A stretch of DNA of 55,505 bases from Thermoprotei archaeon (GTDB lineage: Archaea > Thermoproteota > Thermoprotei > Gearchaeales > Gearchaeaceae), in NCBI GenBank assembly GCA_017857595.1, contig JAFMCU010000009.1, positions 1-55,505 of the forward strand, written 5' to 3'. The notes under the pieces are model-generated. The model made no database searches. It saw nothing but the letters and a program-made list of their open reading frames with translations, and had not been told where the DNA came from. A program made the position numbers and the translations under genes. Below, one piece after another: positions 41,689 to 50,360 of this stretch (the stretch's first letter is position 1; each line of letters begins with the position of its first letter).

Positions 41689-42507
41689 ATGAAAATATAT
41701 ATACTGAAAATTCGGCTTAGGTATTTTTCAGATATACCACATATGATAACGGCATGGAGTGGATCTTTTTCTTTAAAGATTGTTTATGATTATTATCAAA
41801 GAATCGGTATTGATTTTGAAAAAAAAGCCAGAAAACCCTTTATAGTTGAGCCTTTAATTCACAATGAAAAATACATTCTAACAGGAATTTATATAAAGAA
41901 CGGCAAAGGTGAGTTTGAAAAAATTTCCAATCCTTTTGTTATGAAAAATCAAGATATATTTCAATTGAAAATTACATTTACAGACTATGATGCAGCACAA
42001 AAGTTTATGGAAGCTTTCTTAAAAGAAAGTTCTTTAAAAGAACCTGCGGGAATATTCATACCTGATTCCATATCGATAGAAGAAAAAGAATTGCCCATTA
42101 TTGAATTTACGGATTCCAATAAGTGGAGTGAATTTAAATTTAGAATCAGATTCTTAACTCCTACTAATTTTATATTCCATGGACATGAGATACCTTTCCC
42201 CTCACCTTTCAGATTATTGTATAATATTTCAAAAGATTATTACGAATTTACTAAAAAAAACTACAAAGAAAAGATTGAGAAATTAATGCTAAATGGCTTA
42301 GAAATCGAAGACTCTACGATTAAAAAAGTTTTTGTTGATATAGGAGAAGGAAGAAAAGTTCCTTGTTTCATTGGAAGTGCAAATTATATTGCATGTACAA
42401 AAGAAGGTTATCTAAAAGCCTTTATTACATTATTTGAATGGGCTGAATTTTTAGGTGTTGGAAAATCAAAATCATTAGGTTTTGGAAGAATAAAATTGGA
42501 ATTTTAG
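41689..42507 (+). CDS. cas6: Cas6-family CRISPR RNA endoribonuclease (orphan)
   Basis: 272 residues from ATG 41689. An in-frame GTG/ATG-free extension to 41629 is possible, but the TATA box and GAGGTT place the start at 41689. The C-terminal glycine-rich loop (CFIGSANYI, then FLGVGKSKSLGFGRI) and RFLTPTNFIF / PFPSPFRLLYN in the second ferredoxin-like domain match Cas6. His184-type catalytic residues are not certain. Cas6 cuts precursor crRNA within repeats. No array or other interference genes lie near; it converges on carbamate kinase with a 4-bp overlap. Confidence 0.8.
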   Translation: MKIYILKIRLRYFSDIPHMITAWSGSFSLKIVYDYYQRIGIDFEKKARKPFIVEPLIHNEKYILTGIYIKNGKGEFEKISNPFVMKNQDIFQLKITFTDYDAAQKFMEAFLKESSLKEPAGIFIPDSISIEEKELPIIEFTDSNKWSEFKFRIRFLTPTNFIFHGHEIPFPSPFRLLYNISKDYYEFTKKNYKEKIEKLMLNGLEIEDSTIKKVFVDIGEGRKVPCFIGSANYIACTKEGYLKAFITLFEWAEFLGVGKSKSLGFGRIKLEF

Positions 42508-43433
42508 ATAAATATTAACGTTCCATTATAGCCATTTATAGAATCTAATAGATGTTTTGTTGATGCAATTAATGCAGGTCTTTTAGTTGCTTCCACAAAA
42601 TTTATACAGGCTTGCATCTTTGGCTTCATGCTACCTTCTAAAAAATGTCCTTCTTCGAAATATTTTTTAGCTTCTTCTAAACTCATTTTGCTAACTTCTT
42701 TTTCATCAGGTTTACCAAAATTTAGTTTAACCTTTTCAACATTCGTTAAAATAATTAACATATCTGCTTCAACTTCAATAGCTAATTTAGAGCATGTTAG
42801 GTCTTTATCTATAACTGCATCAACACCTTTAATCATTCTATCTTTAATTATTACTGGTATCCCTCCACCACCACATGATATTACAATTCCTTTATTAATC
42901 ATCTCTTTTATTATTTCTAGTTCAACAATTCTCTTTGGTTCTGGAGAAGCTACGACTCTTCTATAAGCAAATCCATTCTTATATGGAACTTTTTTAATCA
43001 CATAACCTTTTTCTTTCGACAATTTTATTGCCTCACTTTTTGTATAAATAGGTCCAATTGGTTTAGTTGGGTTTTTAAAATTGGGATCGTTTTCGTCAAT
43101 TTCAACTTGTGTAAGTATTGTAAATACTGGGATCTTCTGCATTAAGAAAGAAGAAATCTCTTTTTGCAAAATATATCCAATTTGAGCTTGAGTCATAGCT
43201 ATTAATATATATAAAGGCATTCCTTTAACCTCTTCCTTTGCTATTTCTTGTTGAAGAAGCAAATAGCCTACCTGAGGTCCATTACCATGCGTTATAATTA
43301 TCTCATTGTTGTATTTAGCTAGAATACTTATTTGTTTAATCAATTCCTTAAATTCATAATTAGGTTTATCATCGACAGGTAGATTTTCAATCGCATTACC
43401 GCCCACAGCTATAACTAGCCTTTTATTTTCCAT
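42504..43433 (-). CDS. arcC: Carbamate kinase
   Basis: 309 residues. VIAVGGNAIE at the start, HGNGPQVGYLLLQQE, VASPEPKRIVE, CGGGGIPVI, GVDAVIDKDLTCSKLA and EGSMKPKMQA are the family motifs in order. The enzyme makes ATP from carbamoyl phosphate, or runs the reverse. Genes for arginine deiminase or ornithine carbamoyltransferase are not adjacent. Instead it follows hyuA-hyuB and a small membrane gene on the same strand, which may link it to the breakdown of carbamoylated or cyclic amides. Confidence 0.95.
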   Translation of the reverse strand: MENKRLVIAVGGNAIENLPVDDKPNYEFKELIKQISILAKYNNEIIITHGNGPQVGYLLLQQEIAKEEVKGMPLYILIAMTQAQIGYILQKEISSFLMQKIPVFTILTQVEIDENDPNFKNPTKPIGPIYTKSEAIKLSKEKGYVIKKVPYKNGFAYRRVVASPEPKRIVELEIIKEMINKGIVISCGGGGIPVIIKDRMIKGVDAVIDKDLTCSKLAIEVEADMLIILTNVEKVKLNFGKPDEKEVSKMSLEEAKKYFEEGHFLEGSMKPKMQACINFVEATKRPALIASTKHLLDSINGYNGTLIFI

Positions 43434-43470
43434 GATGAATAATACTTAAAGACTCTATCAAGCTAAAATT

Positions 43471-43836
43471 TTAAACATTTTCAATTCCTAATTTCAAAGC
43501 TAGGTCGTATATGAATCTAGGTTTCCAAAAAACATTTGATGCTGATTTTAATATTCCTATTATCCAGACTATCAATGCAAATAAGTAATATAATGTTTGA
43601 ATTATTGATGATACAATTGTTCCTAAAAAAGGAATTAAGCTTAGAAATATTGTTATCAAAGAAATTATTGCCAAACCTACTATAAAGATTATAAAGAAAG
43701 ATACAGATAGATATGCCCAATACTTCGCATATCTTGAATTTGGTTTTAATACCAGAACTAGGATTGCACCAACAATAGATAAAATCCATGCGATAAGTCC
43801 CCATATATTTTCATCAGAAGTTTGCGTCATAAACAA
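43471..43836 (-). CDS. Small DUF4870-like membrane protein
   Basis: 121 residues with three helices. WGLIAWILSIVGAILVLVLKPNSRYAKYWAYLS followed by two hydrophobic helices and a final WIIGILKSASN is the DUF4870/TM2-like pattern. The function is unknown. It lies 32 bp after hyuB and 37 bp before arcC on the same strand. The start could be ATG 43836 or the second ATG two codons on. Confidence 0.72.
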   Translation of the reverse strand: MFMTQTSDENIWGLIAWILSIVGAILVLVLKPNSRYAKYWAYLSVSFFIIFIVGLAIISLITIFLSLIPFLGTIVSSIIQTLYYLFALIVWIIGILKSASNVFWKPRFIYDLALKLGIENV

Positions 43837-43868
43837 GAATAATTAACTTAATTAAAATATATTGGCTC

Positions 43869-45530
43869 CTATTTTTTCCATTTTTTAAATTGCTTATAAT
43901 ATTCCTTGATGTAGGAAAAACTTATAATGCCGTTTTCGTAATCTCTGAAAATATTATTGATATCTCTTTCTAAAGGATTACCGTATCCTCCACCTCCTGC
44001 GGTTCTGATCTCTATCCAGTCTCCTTTATTCAAAATAAACGTTGATTTTATTCTAACTTTTCTTCTTCTTCCTTTCTTATTAATTACGACTTCTGTATTC
44101 TTGCCTTCCAATCCTCCAAATAACCCCCAAGGCTTATTCTTACCTCTATCAGCTAAAACTGTAAACGTAATGTCATCAAGAGCTAAATATGACCTTATTA
44201 TGCCACAACCTCCTCTGTATTTACCTGCACCAGAACTATTTTGTCTAAATTCATATTTCCTAATTAAAATTGGATAGTTTCTTTCTATATCTTCGATTGG
44301 TGTATTCATTGTATTTGTCATATTTGCTTGAATTCCATCTGTTCCATCCATCCCCTTTCTTCCACCCAACCCTACACCTATCGTTTCATAAAAGGCCCAT
44401 GTTTTTCCTTTATGCACTCCGCCTATCATTACATTATTCATTGAACCGCCTGCAGCAGATGGAACTAAATCAGGTAAAACATTGCTCATTGCAAGATATA
44501 ACAAATCAGCATTTCTCTGACTAGTTTCTACATTACCTCCTGCAACAGGATATGGGAATTCAGGGTTTAAAACTATTCCAGTAGGAGCTGAAATTTCAAT
44601 GTTTTTAAAAGCTCCAAAATTAAGTGGCAAGTCTTCTCCAAACAATGACCTAAATACAAAATAAACTCCTGAAATCGTTACACCAAAAACAGCATTCAAA
44701 GGCATAGGGACTTGTCGATCTGTCCCTTCGTAATCGACTAAAATTTTATCATCGGTTATGTTAATTTTGACCTTTAGCTTTATGTTTTTATAGTCAGGCG
44801 CTTCTATGAAATCTTCAGCCTCAAAAATGCCTTTTTTCATTTCTTTTAGTTTGTTAAGAAATATCTTTTCACCATATTCAAAAGCTATTTCATTAGCTTC
44901 ATTAAAAGCTTCAACTCCGTATTTATTTATTATTTCTAATATGCGTCTTTCTCCTACATAGTTAGCGGCAACTTGCGCTCTTATATCTCCTAATCTCTCA
45001 TATGGATTTCTTGAATTTATTGATAAAATTGAAAGCACGCTTGTTTGAAATTCATCTTTTTTAATTAAATAAATAGGGTTCACTATCAAACCTTCCTCAT
45101 AGATTGATTTAGCATCAAAGGATATACTACCAGGAACTTTACCTCCAATATCTGAATGATGAGCCTTATTTGCAACAAAGGCTATGATTTTGCTTAGATA
45201 ATAAACAGGTCTTATAACAGTTATATCATTCAAGTGAGTACCAGCTATGTAAGGATTATTTAAAACAATCATGCATCCTTCCTCCCAATTCAGGCTTTCT
45301 TTTTCCATGTATTCAATAGTTTTTTTAAGACCCCATGGTAAAGAGCCCAGATGAACTGGTATATGTTCTGCCTGTGCGATTAATCTGCCTTCTGAATCGA
45401 ATATTGCAGCGGAATGGTCCATTCTCTCCTTTATATTTGGGGAATATGCAGCATTTCTCAAAGCGATTCCCATTTCTTCACTGGCATAGAAAAGTGAATT
45501 TCTAATAATCTGTCCAGTTATTTTATCCAT
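43869..45530 (-). CDS. hyuB: Hydantoinase B / 5-oxoprolinase beta-type subunit
   Basis: 553 residues, the usual length of HyuB. GIALRNAAYSPNIKERMDHSAAIFD, FVANKAHHSDIGG, NPYIAGTHLNDI, NVETSQRNADL and GGRKGMDGTDG follow the family in order. With HyuA it forms the ATP-dependent N-methylhydantoinase/5-oxoprolinase/acetone carboxylase-like complex. It starts directly after the hyuA stop. If hyuA is inactive, HyuB alone would not be expected to work. Confidence 0.93.
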   Translation of the reverse strand: MDKITGQIIRNSLFYASEEMGIALRNAAYSPNIKERMDHSAAIFDSEGRLIAQAEHIPVHLGSLPWGLKKTIEYMEKESLNWEEGCMIVLNNPYIAGTHLNDITVIRPVYYLSKIIAFVANKAHHSDIGGKVPGSISFDAKSIYEEGLIVNPIYLIKKDEFQTSVLSILSINSRNPYERLGDIRAQVAANYVGERRILEIINKYGVEAFNEANEIAFEYGEKIFLNKLKEMKKGIFEAEDFIEAPDYKNIKLKVKINITDDKILVDYEGTDRQVPMPLNAVFGVTISGVYFVFRSLFGEDLPLNFGAFKNIEISAPTGIVLNPEFPYPVAGGNVETSQRNADLLYLAMSNVLPDLVPSAAGGSMNNVMIGGVHKGKTWAFYETIGVGLGGRKGMDGTDGIQANMTNTMNTPIEDIERNYPILIRKYEFRQNSSGAGKYRGGCGIIRSYLALDDITFTVLADRGKNKPWGLFGGLEGKNTEVVINKKGRRRKVRIKSTFILNKGDWIEIRTAGGGGYGNPLERDINNIFRDYENGIISFSYIKEYYKQFKKWKK

Positions 45531-47542
45531 TTATCTTGACAATATTATATTTAAATATTTATCAACAAACCATTTCCAATTTGGATTTATAACAATCGTT
45601 GAGTCATATTCTTCTATAATTGCAGGTCCTTTTCCTTCAAATCCGACATCGATTGCATTTCTAGAATATATAGGTATCTCATAGCTTTCTCCGTTAAAGT
45701 ATACTTTTCTTTTAGAGATTATCTCAATTTTATCCTTATTTCTTCTTGACTCTGCTATTTCGATTTTAGGTATTTTTGCTATAGCTAAGACTTTTACGCT
45801 TACAATTTCAATAGGGTCTTTAGAACTATATCCATACAATTTTTTATGCTCTTTATCAAATTGTTCCCTTATGTTTGGTTTACCTTCATATTTTAATGTA
45901 ATTTCATACGACTGTCCTTTGTATCTCACGTCTATAAATTCTTCGAATTCTACATTTTCAAACCCTTCCTTTTTAAAATCCTCAATCGCGTTATTTTTTA
46001 ATTCAATAAGTACTTTATCTAAATCTTTATCAAATACTGAAGAGGAGAAGACTTTTACTATATCTACTGTTAGAAGTCCATAAGCAGAAAACAAGCCTGG
46101 ATGAGGAGGCACGATTATTTCTTTGATTCCAATCTCATCAGCTAATTCACAAGCATGCATGGGTCCTGCACCACCAAAGGCAATTATAGAAAATTCTCTG
46201 GGGTCTCTACCTCTTTCGATGCTCATTATTGAAATGGACTTAGCCATTATGTTGTTAATTATTCTTATAATTCCTTCAGAAGCTGTTATTACATTCATAT
46301 TTAATTTTTTTGCAATCTTATCTTCGATGACCTTTTTTGAAAGTTCCCCGAATATCTTCATCTTACCACCTAGCAAAAAATCACTATTTAGTTTTCCTAA
46401 AACAATGTTAGCATCTGTAACTGTTGGTTCTTGTCCACCTTTATTATATGCAACAGGTCCTGGTTCTGCTCCCGCACTTCTAGGTCCAACTCTTAAAGAT
46501 CCTCCTTCATCAATCCAAGCAATCGTTCCACCACCTGCACTAACTTCTGCTAAATCAATAAATGGATACCAACAGGATATCCACTTCCTTTTATAACGCG
46601 ACCACTATGAACCTTACCTGCAACCTCATATTCATTAGCTATATCCGGTTTACCGTTTATAACGATGCCTACTTTTGCTGTTGTACCTCCCATATCGAAT
46701 GTAATTATTTTATCCTTGCCCAACACTTTGGAAAAATAACTACATGCCAATACTCCAGCAGCGGGTCCTGATTCGATTATTGAAATTGGTAATTTTGAAG
46801 CGTATTCATATGTAGCTAAACCTCCGTTAGAACACATTACATAAACTTTAGAATTTATTTCCATCTTTTCTAATTCATATTTTAATCTCAGTAAATAATC
46901 AGAAACAATAGGCATAAGTATAGCGTTTAGAACCGTTGTACTCGTCCTTTCGAATTCTCTATAATTTGGGTCTACTTCATGAGATGCACAAATATATTTA
47001 AATTCATCCTTTAATGTTTCTTTTACTTTTACTTCATGAACTTTGTTTACGTATGAATTCAAAAAAGATATCGCTATAGAATTAATGTTTTCATCTTTCA
47101 TCTTCTTTTTCAATTTTATTATTTTATTCAATTCTATTTCTTCAATGATAGAACCATCTGACGCAATCCTACCTTTTATGCAAAATCTATATTTTCTAGG
47201 AATTAATGGTGGAGGTCTTGTATATTTTAGATTGTAAAGTTCAGCTCTTTTTTGTCTACCTATCTCAAGTATGTCTCTAAAACCTTTGTTAGTTATTAAT
47301 GCTGTTTTTGGTAAATTTTCTCTTGTCAATAAAGCATTTGTAGCTATAGTAGTTGCATGATTAATAAAATTTATTTCCTTCCCATTTATTCCTATTTCTT
47401 CAATAGCCCTGATAACAGCTTTTTCAGGTTCTTTAGGTGTAGTAGATATTTTATAAATCTTAACTTGGTTAGTTAAATTGTCATAAACAACTAAATCAGT
47501 AAATGTACCACCTATATCTATCCCTAATTGAAATCTCGGCAT
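45531..47542 (-). pseudogene. hyuA: Hydantoinase A / 5-oxoprolinase alpha-type subunit, split by a frameshift
   Basis: The gene reads GIDIGGTFTDLV at the N terminus and FDMGGTTAKVGIV in the middle (ATP-binding actin-like motifs), then goes wrong after GSGYPVGI, ending in a TAG near 46550. The other phase continues at once with FIDLAEVSAGGGTIAWIDEGG and RSAGAEPGPVAY, to the end at 45531. Adding one C in ATCCATTT (about 46568-46572) would restore PVGIPFIDLAE and give about 671 residues, the normal HyuA size. No homopolymer is present, so the change looks like a true deletion or a sequencing error. It could also be decoded as two chains, but the domains would be cut inside the ATP-binding fold. 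Confidence 0.85.
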
Positions 47543-47548
47543 ATTATA

Positions 47549-48748
47549 TTATATTCTTTTTAAAAAAATTGGTTTAAACATCATATAAAATAAAATTATA
47601 GAAGCGGTGTATAATATTGCTGTGATATAAAATGGTAAATCCAACATGCCCATATTAAAAAAGTATCCTCCAATTGTAGGACCTATAGACCTAGGTATCG
47701 AATCGAATAGTTGTATTATTGCAGACCCTCTTGCTCTTTCTTCTTCAGGAATTATAGTCATTATGAAAGAATTAAAAATAGGATTTGACATGTTCATTAA
47801 TACATTTCTAAAAATATAAAGAACTCCTGCAAATAAATATGAGAAAGATATAGGTATGGCGATTAATATAATGATAGATAATAATTGGGGAAATATGATT
47901 ATATTAATCGTTCCAAATCTTTTTACAATCATTGGGATGAAAAAAGAGGCTATTCCAGTTAAAAATGTTGATATGGCAAATATAGGACCAAGAACATCAA
48001 CATTTGTTCCAAACTTCAAATAAAACCATAAAGGAAAGAGTTGAATTATTATACCTGCACCCAATCCTATTAGACCTAAGATTGACAATTTCATAACAAA
48101 TTTAAATGATTCTCTGGGTAATATCTCAACTTCTTTGGGTATTCTATAGCTTTCTTTTACTCTATAAATGAGAAATAAAGAAGGCAAGGAAAATAGAAAG
48201 TTTATAAAATACATCAATTTGTATGAATCAATAATGGAAATATTTGTTAAAACTGCTATAATCGGAGGCAAACCACCAATAACCATTCCAATAGATGAAA
48301 AAACTCCTTCAATAAAATTCATAAAAGAGAATGCATAATTTCTATCTTCTGAATTAGTCTTTTCTGTAAACCATGTAATAAATGATGAAGATATAGAAGC
48401 AAATGCAATACCGTCCAGAACTGCAACGGTTATTATCAATATTAAATCATATGTTATAGCAAGTATTAGAAAGCTCAAATCGAATAATAAATATCCCAAT
48501 ATTACAAAATTCTTTCTCCCTTTCAAATCAGATATTGTTGCTATGAATAAAACTAAAAAAGATCCTATAAATGTAGAAATTGTAAATAATAATCCTATCA
48601 ATAAAGGCGAATACCCTACAATATTCAAGTAAATTGGAAAGTCCACGAATAAAAATCCTTGAGGCAGTGAAATAAATATTGTAGAAATAATCATTATCTT
48701 TATATCATAGTTTAAAAGTTTAAAATATCCTAAATTTAACCTTTTCAT
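47549..48748 (-). CDS. MFS transporter
   Basis: 399 residues, 12 helices, with TISDLKGRKNFVILGYLLFD in loop 2-3 and IPEEERARGSAIIQLFDSIPRSIGPTIGGYFF in TM10-11. The second resembles multidrug and sugar MFS carriers. It is 6 bp upstream of hyuA on the same strand, so it probably imports the hydantoin- or oxoproline-like substrate used by HyuAB. It diverges from the VOC gene over 63 bp. Confidence 0.87.
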   Translation of the reverse strand: MKRLNLGYFKLLNYDIKIMIISTIFISLPQGFLFVDFPIYLNIVGYSPLLIGLLFTISTFIGSFLVLFIATISDLKGRKNFVILGYLLFDLSFLILAITYDLILIITVAVLDGIAFASISSSFITWFTEKTNSEDRNYAFSFMNFIEGVFSSIGMVIGGLPPIIAVLTNISIIDSYKLMYFINFLFSLPSLFLIYRVKESYRIPKEVEILPRESFKFVMKLSILGLIGLGAGIIIQLFPLWFYLKFGTNVDVLGPIFAISTFLTGIASFFIPMIVKRFGTINIIIFPQLLSIIILIAIPISFSYLFAGVLYIFRNVLMNMSNPIFNSFIMTIIPEEERARGSAIIQLFDSIPRSIGPTIGGYFFNMGMLDLPFYITAILYTASIILFYMMFKPIFLKRI

Positions 48749-48811
48749 TATGAGTAAATTTATTAATTATTTTTCTAAATAAGTTTAAATTTTTTAAACC
48801 AAAATATATTT

Positions 48812-49186
48812 ATGGAATTTAAATTTGCCTATGTTGGAATAAGGGTAATTGATTTGGATAAGTCAATAGATTTTTACACAAATATCCTTAACATGAAACT
48901 TTTAAGAAGGCATGCTATAAAGGAAACAGATGGGGAAATAGCTGTATTAGAAAGTGGAGGAAGTTTGATTGAGCTGAATTATTATTCTAAAAAAAGCAGA
49001 TTTTATACAGAATATACGCCAGGAGAAGAATTAGATCATTTAGCATTTCAAGTTAAGAATTTGGATTCAGCAGTTGAAGAATTAAATAAGAAGGGATATC
49101 CAATAGAGTTGGAAATAAGATCTGGAAGATCTCGCTGGATATACATTAAAGATCCTAATGGAATATGGATAGAATTATTCGAATAA
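48812..49186 (+). CDS. Glyoxalase/VOC-superfamily protein
   Basis: 124 residues. AYVGIRVIDLDKSIDFYTNILNMKLL at the start, a central AVLESGGSLIELNYY, DHLAFQVKNLDSAVEELNKKGYPIE and IYIKDPNGIWIELFE at the end form two babbab units with metal ligands (Glu56-like, His and Glu at the end). The size fits glyoxalase I-like lyases or ring-cleaving relatives. The first His of glyoxalase I is not obvious. It has its own promoter, divergent from the MFS/hyu operon. Confidence 0.85.
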   Translation: MEFKFAYVGIRVIDLDKSIDFYTNILNMKLLRRHAIKETDGEIAVLESGGSLIELNYYSKKSRFYTEYTPGEELDHLAFQVKNLDSAVEELNKKGYPIELEIRSGRSRWIYIKDPNGIWIELFE

Positions 49187-49402
49187 TTTTTTAAGAAAAA
49201 TTCATAATATAATTAGGTTGTATTTGTTAGCAAAAAGCTGTATTTATATCATCTTAAATCTTATGCGATAAATGATAAAGATTATTAAAATGATTAGTTC
49301 TAGAATGCTTCCATCTCAAATAAATGAAAAATATCCAAACTATTAAATTTAGACTGTTCGAAAAAGGAAAGGTTATAATTGTGTAAAAAACATAATATTT
49401 TT

Positions 49403-50008
49403 ATGCTGATGATAGCAACACTAGGGTTTGATGAAAAATTTATCATAAGAGAGTTGTTAAGACGAGGTGTTGATGAGAATACAAAGGTAATATTGCTTAG
49501 TTCAGGTGAAGACCAGAGAACCGAAAATGCTTATAATGCGATAAAAGAATTATCAAAGACAATCCCATTTCAAACAGAATTTAAAAATGTAAATATAAAA
49601 GAGCCATATTTATCTATTTCTGATCTAAGAAAGATGATTAAAAGTTACACGGGGGATAAAATTGTTTTTAATATAAGCGGTGGGCAAAGAATATTAATTT
49701 TCTATTTGCTTTGTGCAATAACAAGTTTGGGTCAAAAAGGTGAGATCGTTATTCATAGTGAAGATAGTTCTTTTACTGTGAATTTACCTACAAATATCAT
49801 GTTTCAAATGAATCTTGATGACGTTGATAATGCTATTTTAGATTTGATATCTAAAAAGACAAAAATTAGAGCATCTGAGCTCTCAAAGCTTTTAAACATG
49901 CCTCAAGTAACGGTTTGGAGAAGAATTAAAAGACTTCAAGAATTAGGTCTTGTGGATTATAAAAGTAGGGAATACTATTTAACAGAAATTGGCCGATCGA
50001 GGATATAG
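49403..50008 (+). CDS. csa3: Csa3-type CARF-HTH transcription factor (orphan)
   Basis: 201 residues from ATG 49403; a TTG start at 49379 would add eight residues. The first 140 residues form a CARF Rossmann domain: MIATLGFDEKFIIRELLRRG, VILLSSGEDQRTENAY and FNISGGQRILIFYLLC. The rest is a winged HTH (ELSKLLNMPQVTVWRRIKRLQELGLVDYKSREYYLT). Csa3 regulates CRISPR adaptation and array transcription and can bind cyclic tetra-adenylate. No cas operon is next to it. GGTTATAAT at about 49371-49379 supplies a TATA box with leaderless spacing. Confidence 0.88.
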   Translation: MLMIATLGFDEKFIIRELLRRGVDENTKVILLSSGEDQRTENAYNAIKELSKTIPFQTEFKNVNIKEPYLSISDLRKMIKSYTGDKIVFNISGGQRILIFYLLCAITSLGQKGEIVIHSEDSSFTVNLPTNIMFQMNLDDVDNAILDLISKKTKIRASELSKLLNMPQVTVWRRIKRLQELGLVDYKSREYYLTEIGRSRI

Positions 50009-50009
50009 C

Positions 50010-50360
50010 TTATTTTTGTTTTTTTATTCTGAAATATATTTCTGAGAATATGGCTGCTGAAATACCGATTACTAGAGAAAATAATAAAGGATAAAATATT
50101 AGTAAAACAATGCTGGGCAATCCTGTTAAGGCTGAGATTGTATCAGCTAATTTTGAAATCAGCCCTATTGAATAGCTCAATAAAAACACAGCTATGTTTA
50201 CTAAAATACCTAATAAAAATCCTAATATGAATGCATGCCTACTTCTAATGAACAATAATGGTATTCCTGCTATTATTGCTGCGTAGATACGTGGGTAATA
50301 AATAATCAATAATATAGCAATAGCAGCTGATAAAACTACCATTAAGTAATATTTTTTCAT
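50010..50360 (-). CDS. Small four-helix membrane protein, unknown
   Basis: 116 residues starting at ATG 50360, which overlaps the acylase stop as ATGA. An upstream ATG (50375) adds five residues. Hydrophobic stretches at about 4-26, 32-60, 62-75 and 80-105 suggest four helices. RSRHAFILGFLLGILVN recalls small membrane proteins that accompany exported enzymes, but I do not recognise a family. It probably is coexpressed with the acylase through the overlap. Confidence 0.65.
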   Translation of the reverse strand: MKKYYLMVVLSAAIAILLIIYYPRIYAAIIAGIPLLFIRSRHAFILGFLLGILVNIAVFLLSYSIGLISKLADTISALTGLPSIVLLIFYPLLFSLVIGISAAIFSEIYFRIKKQK

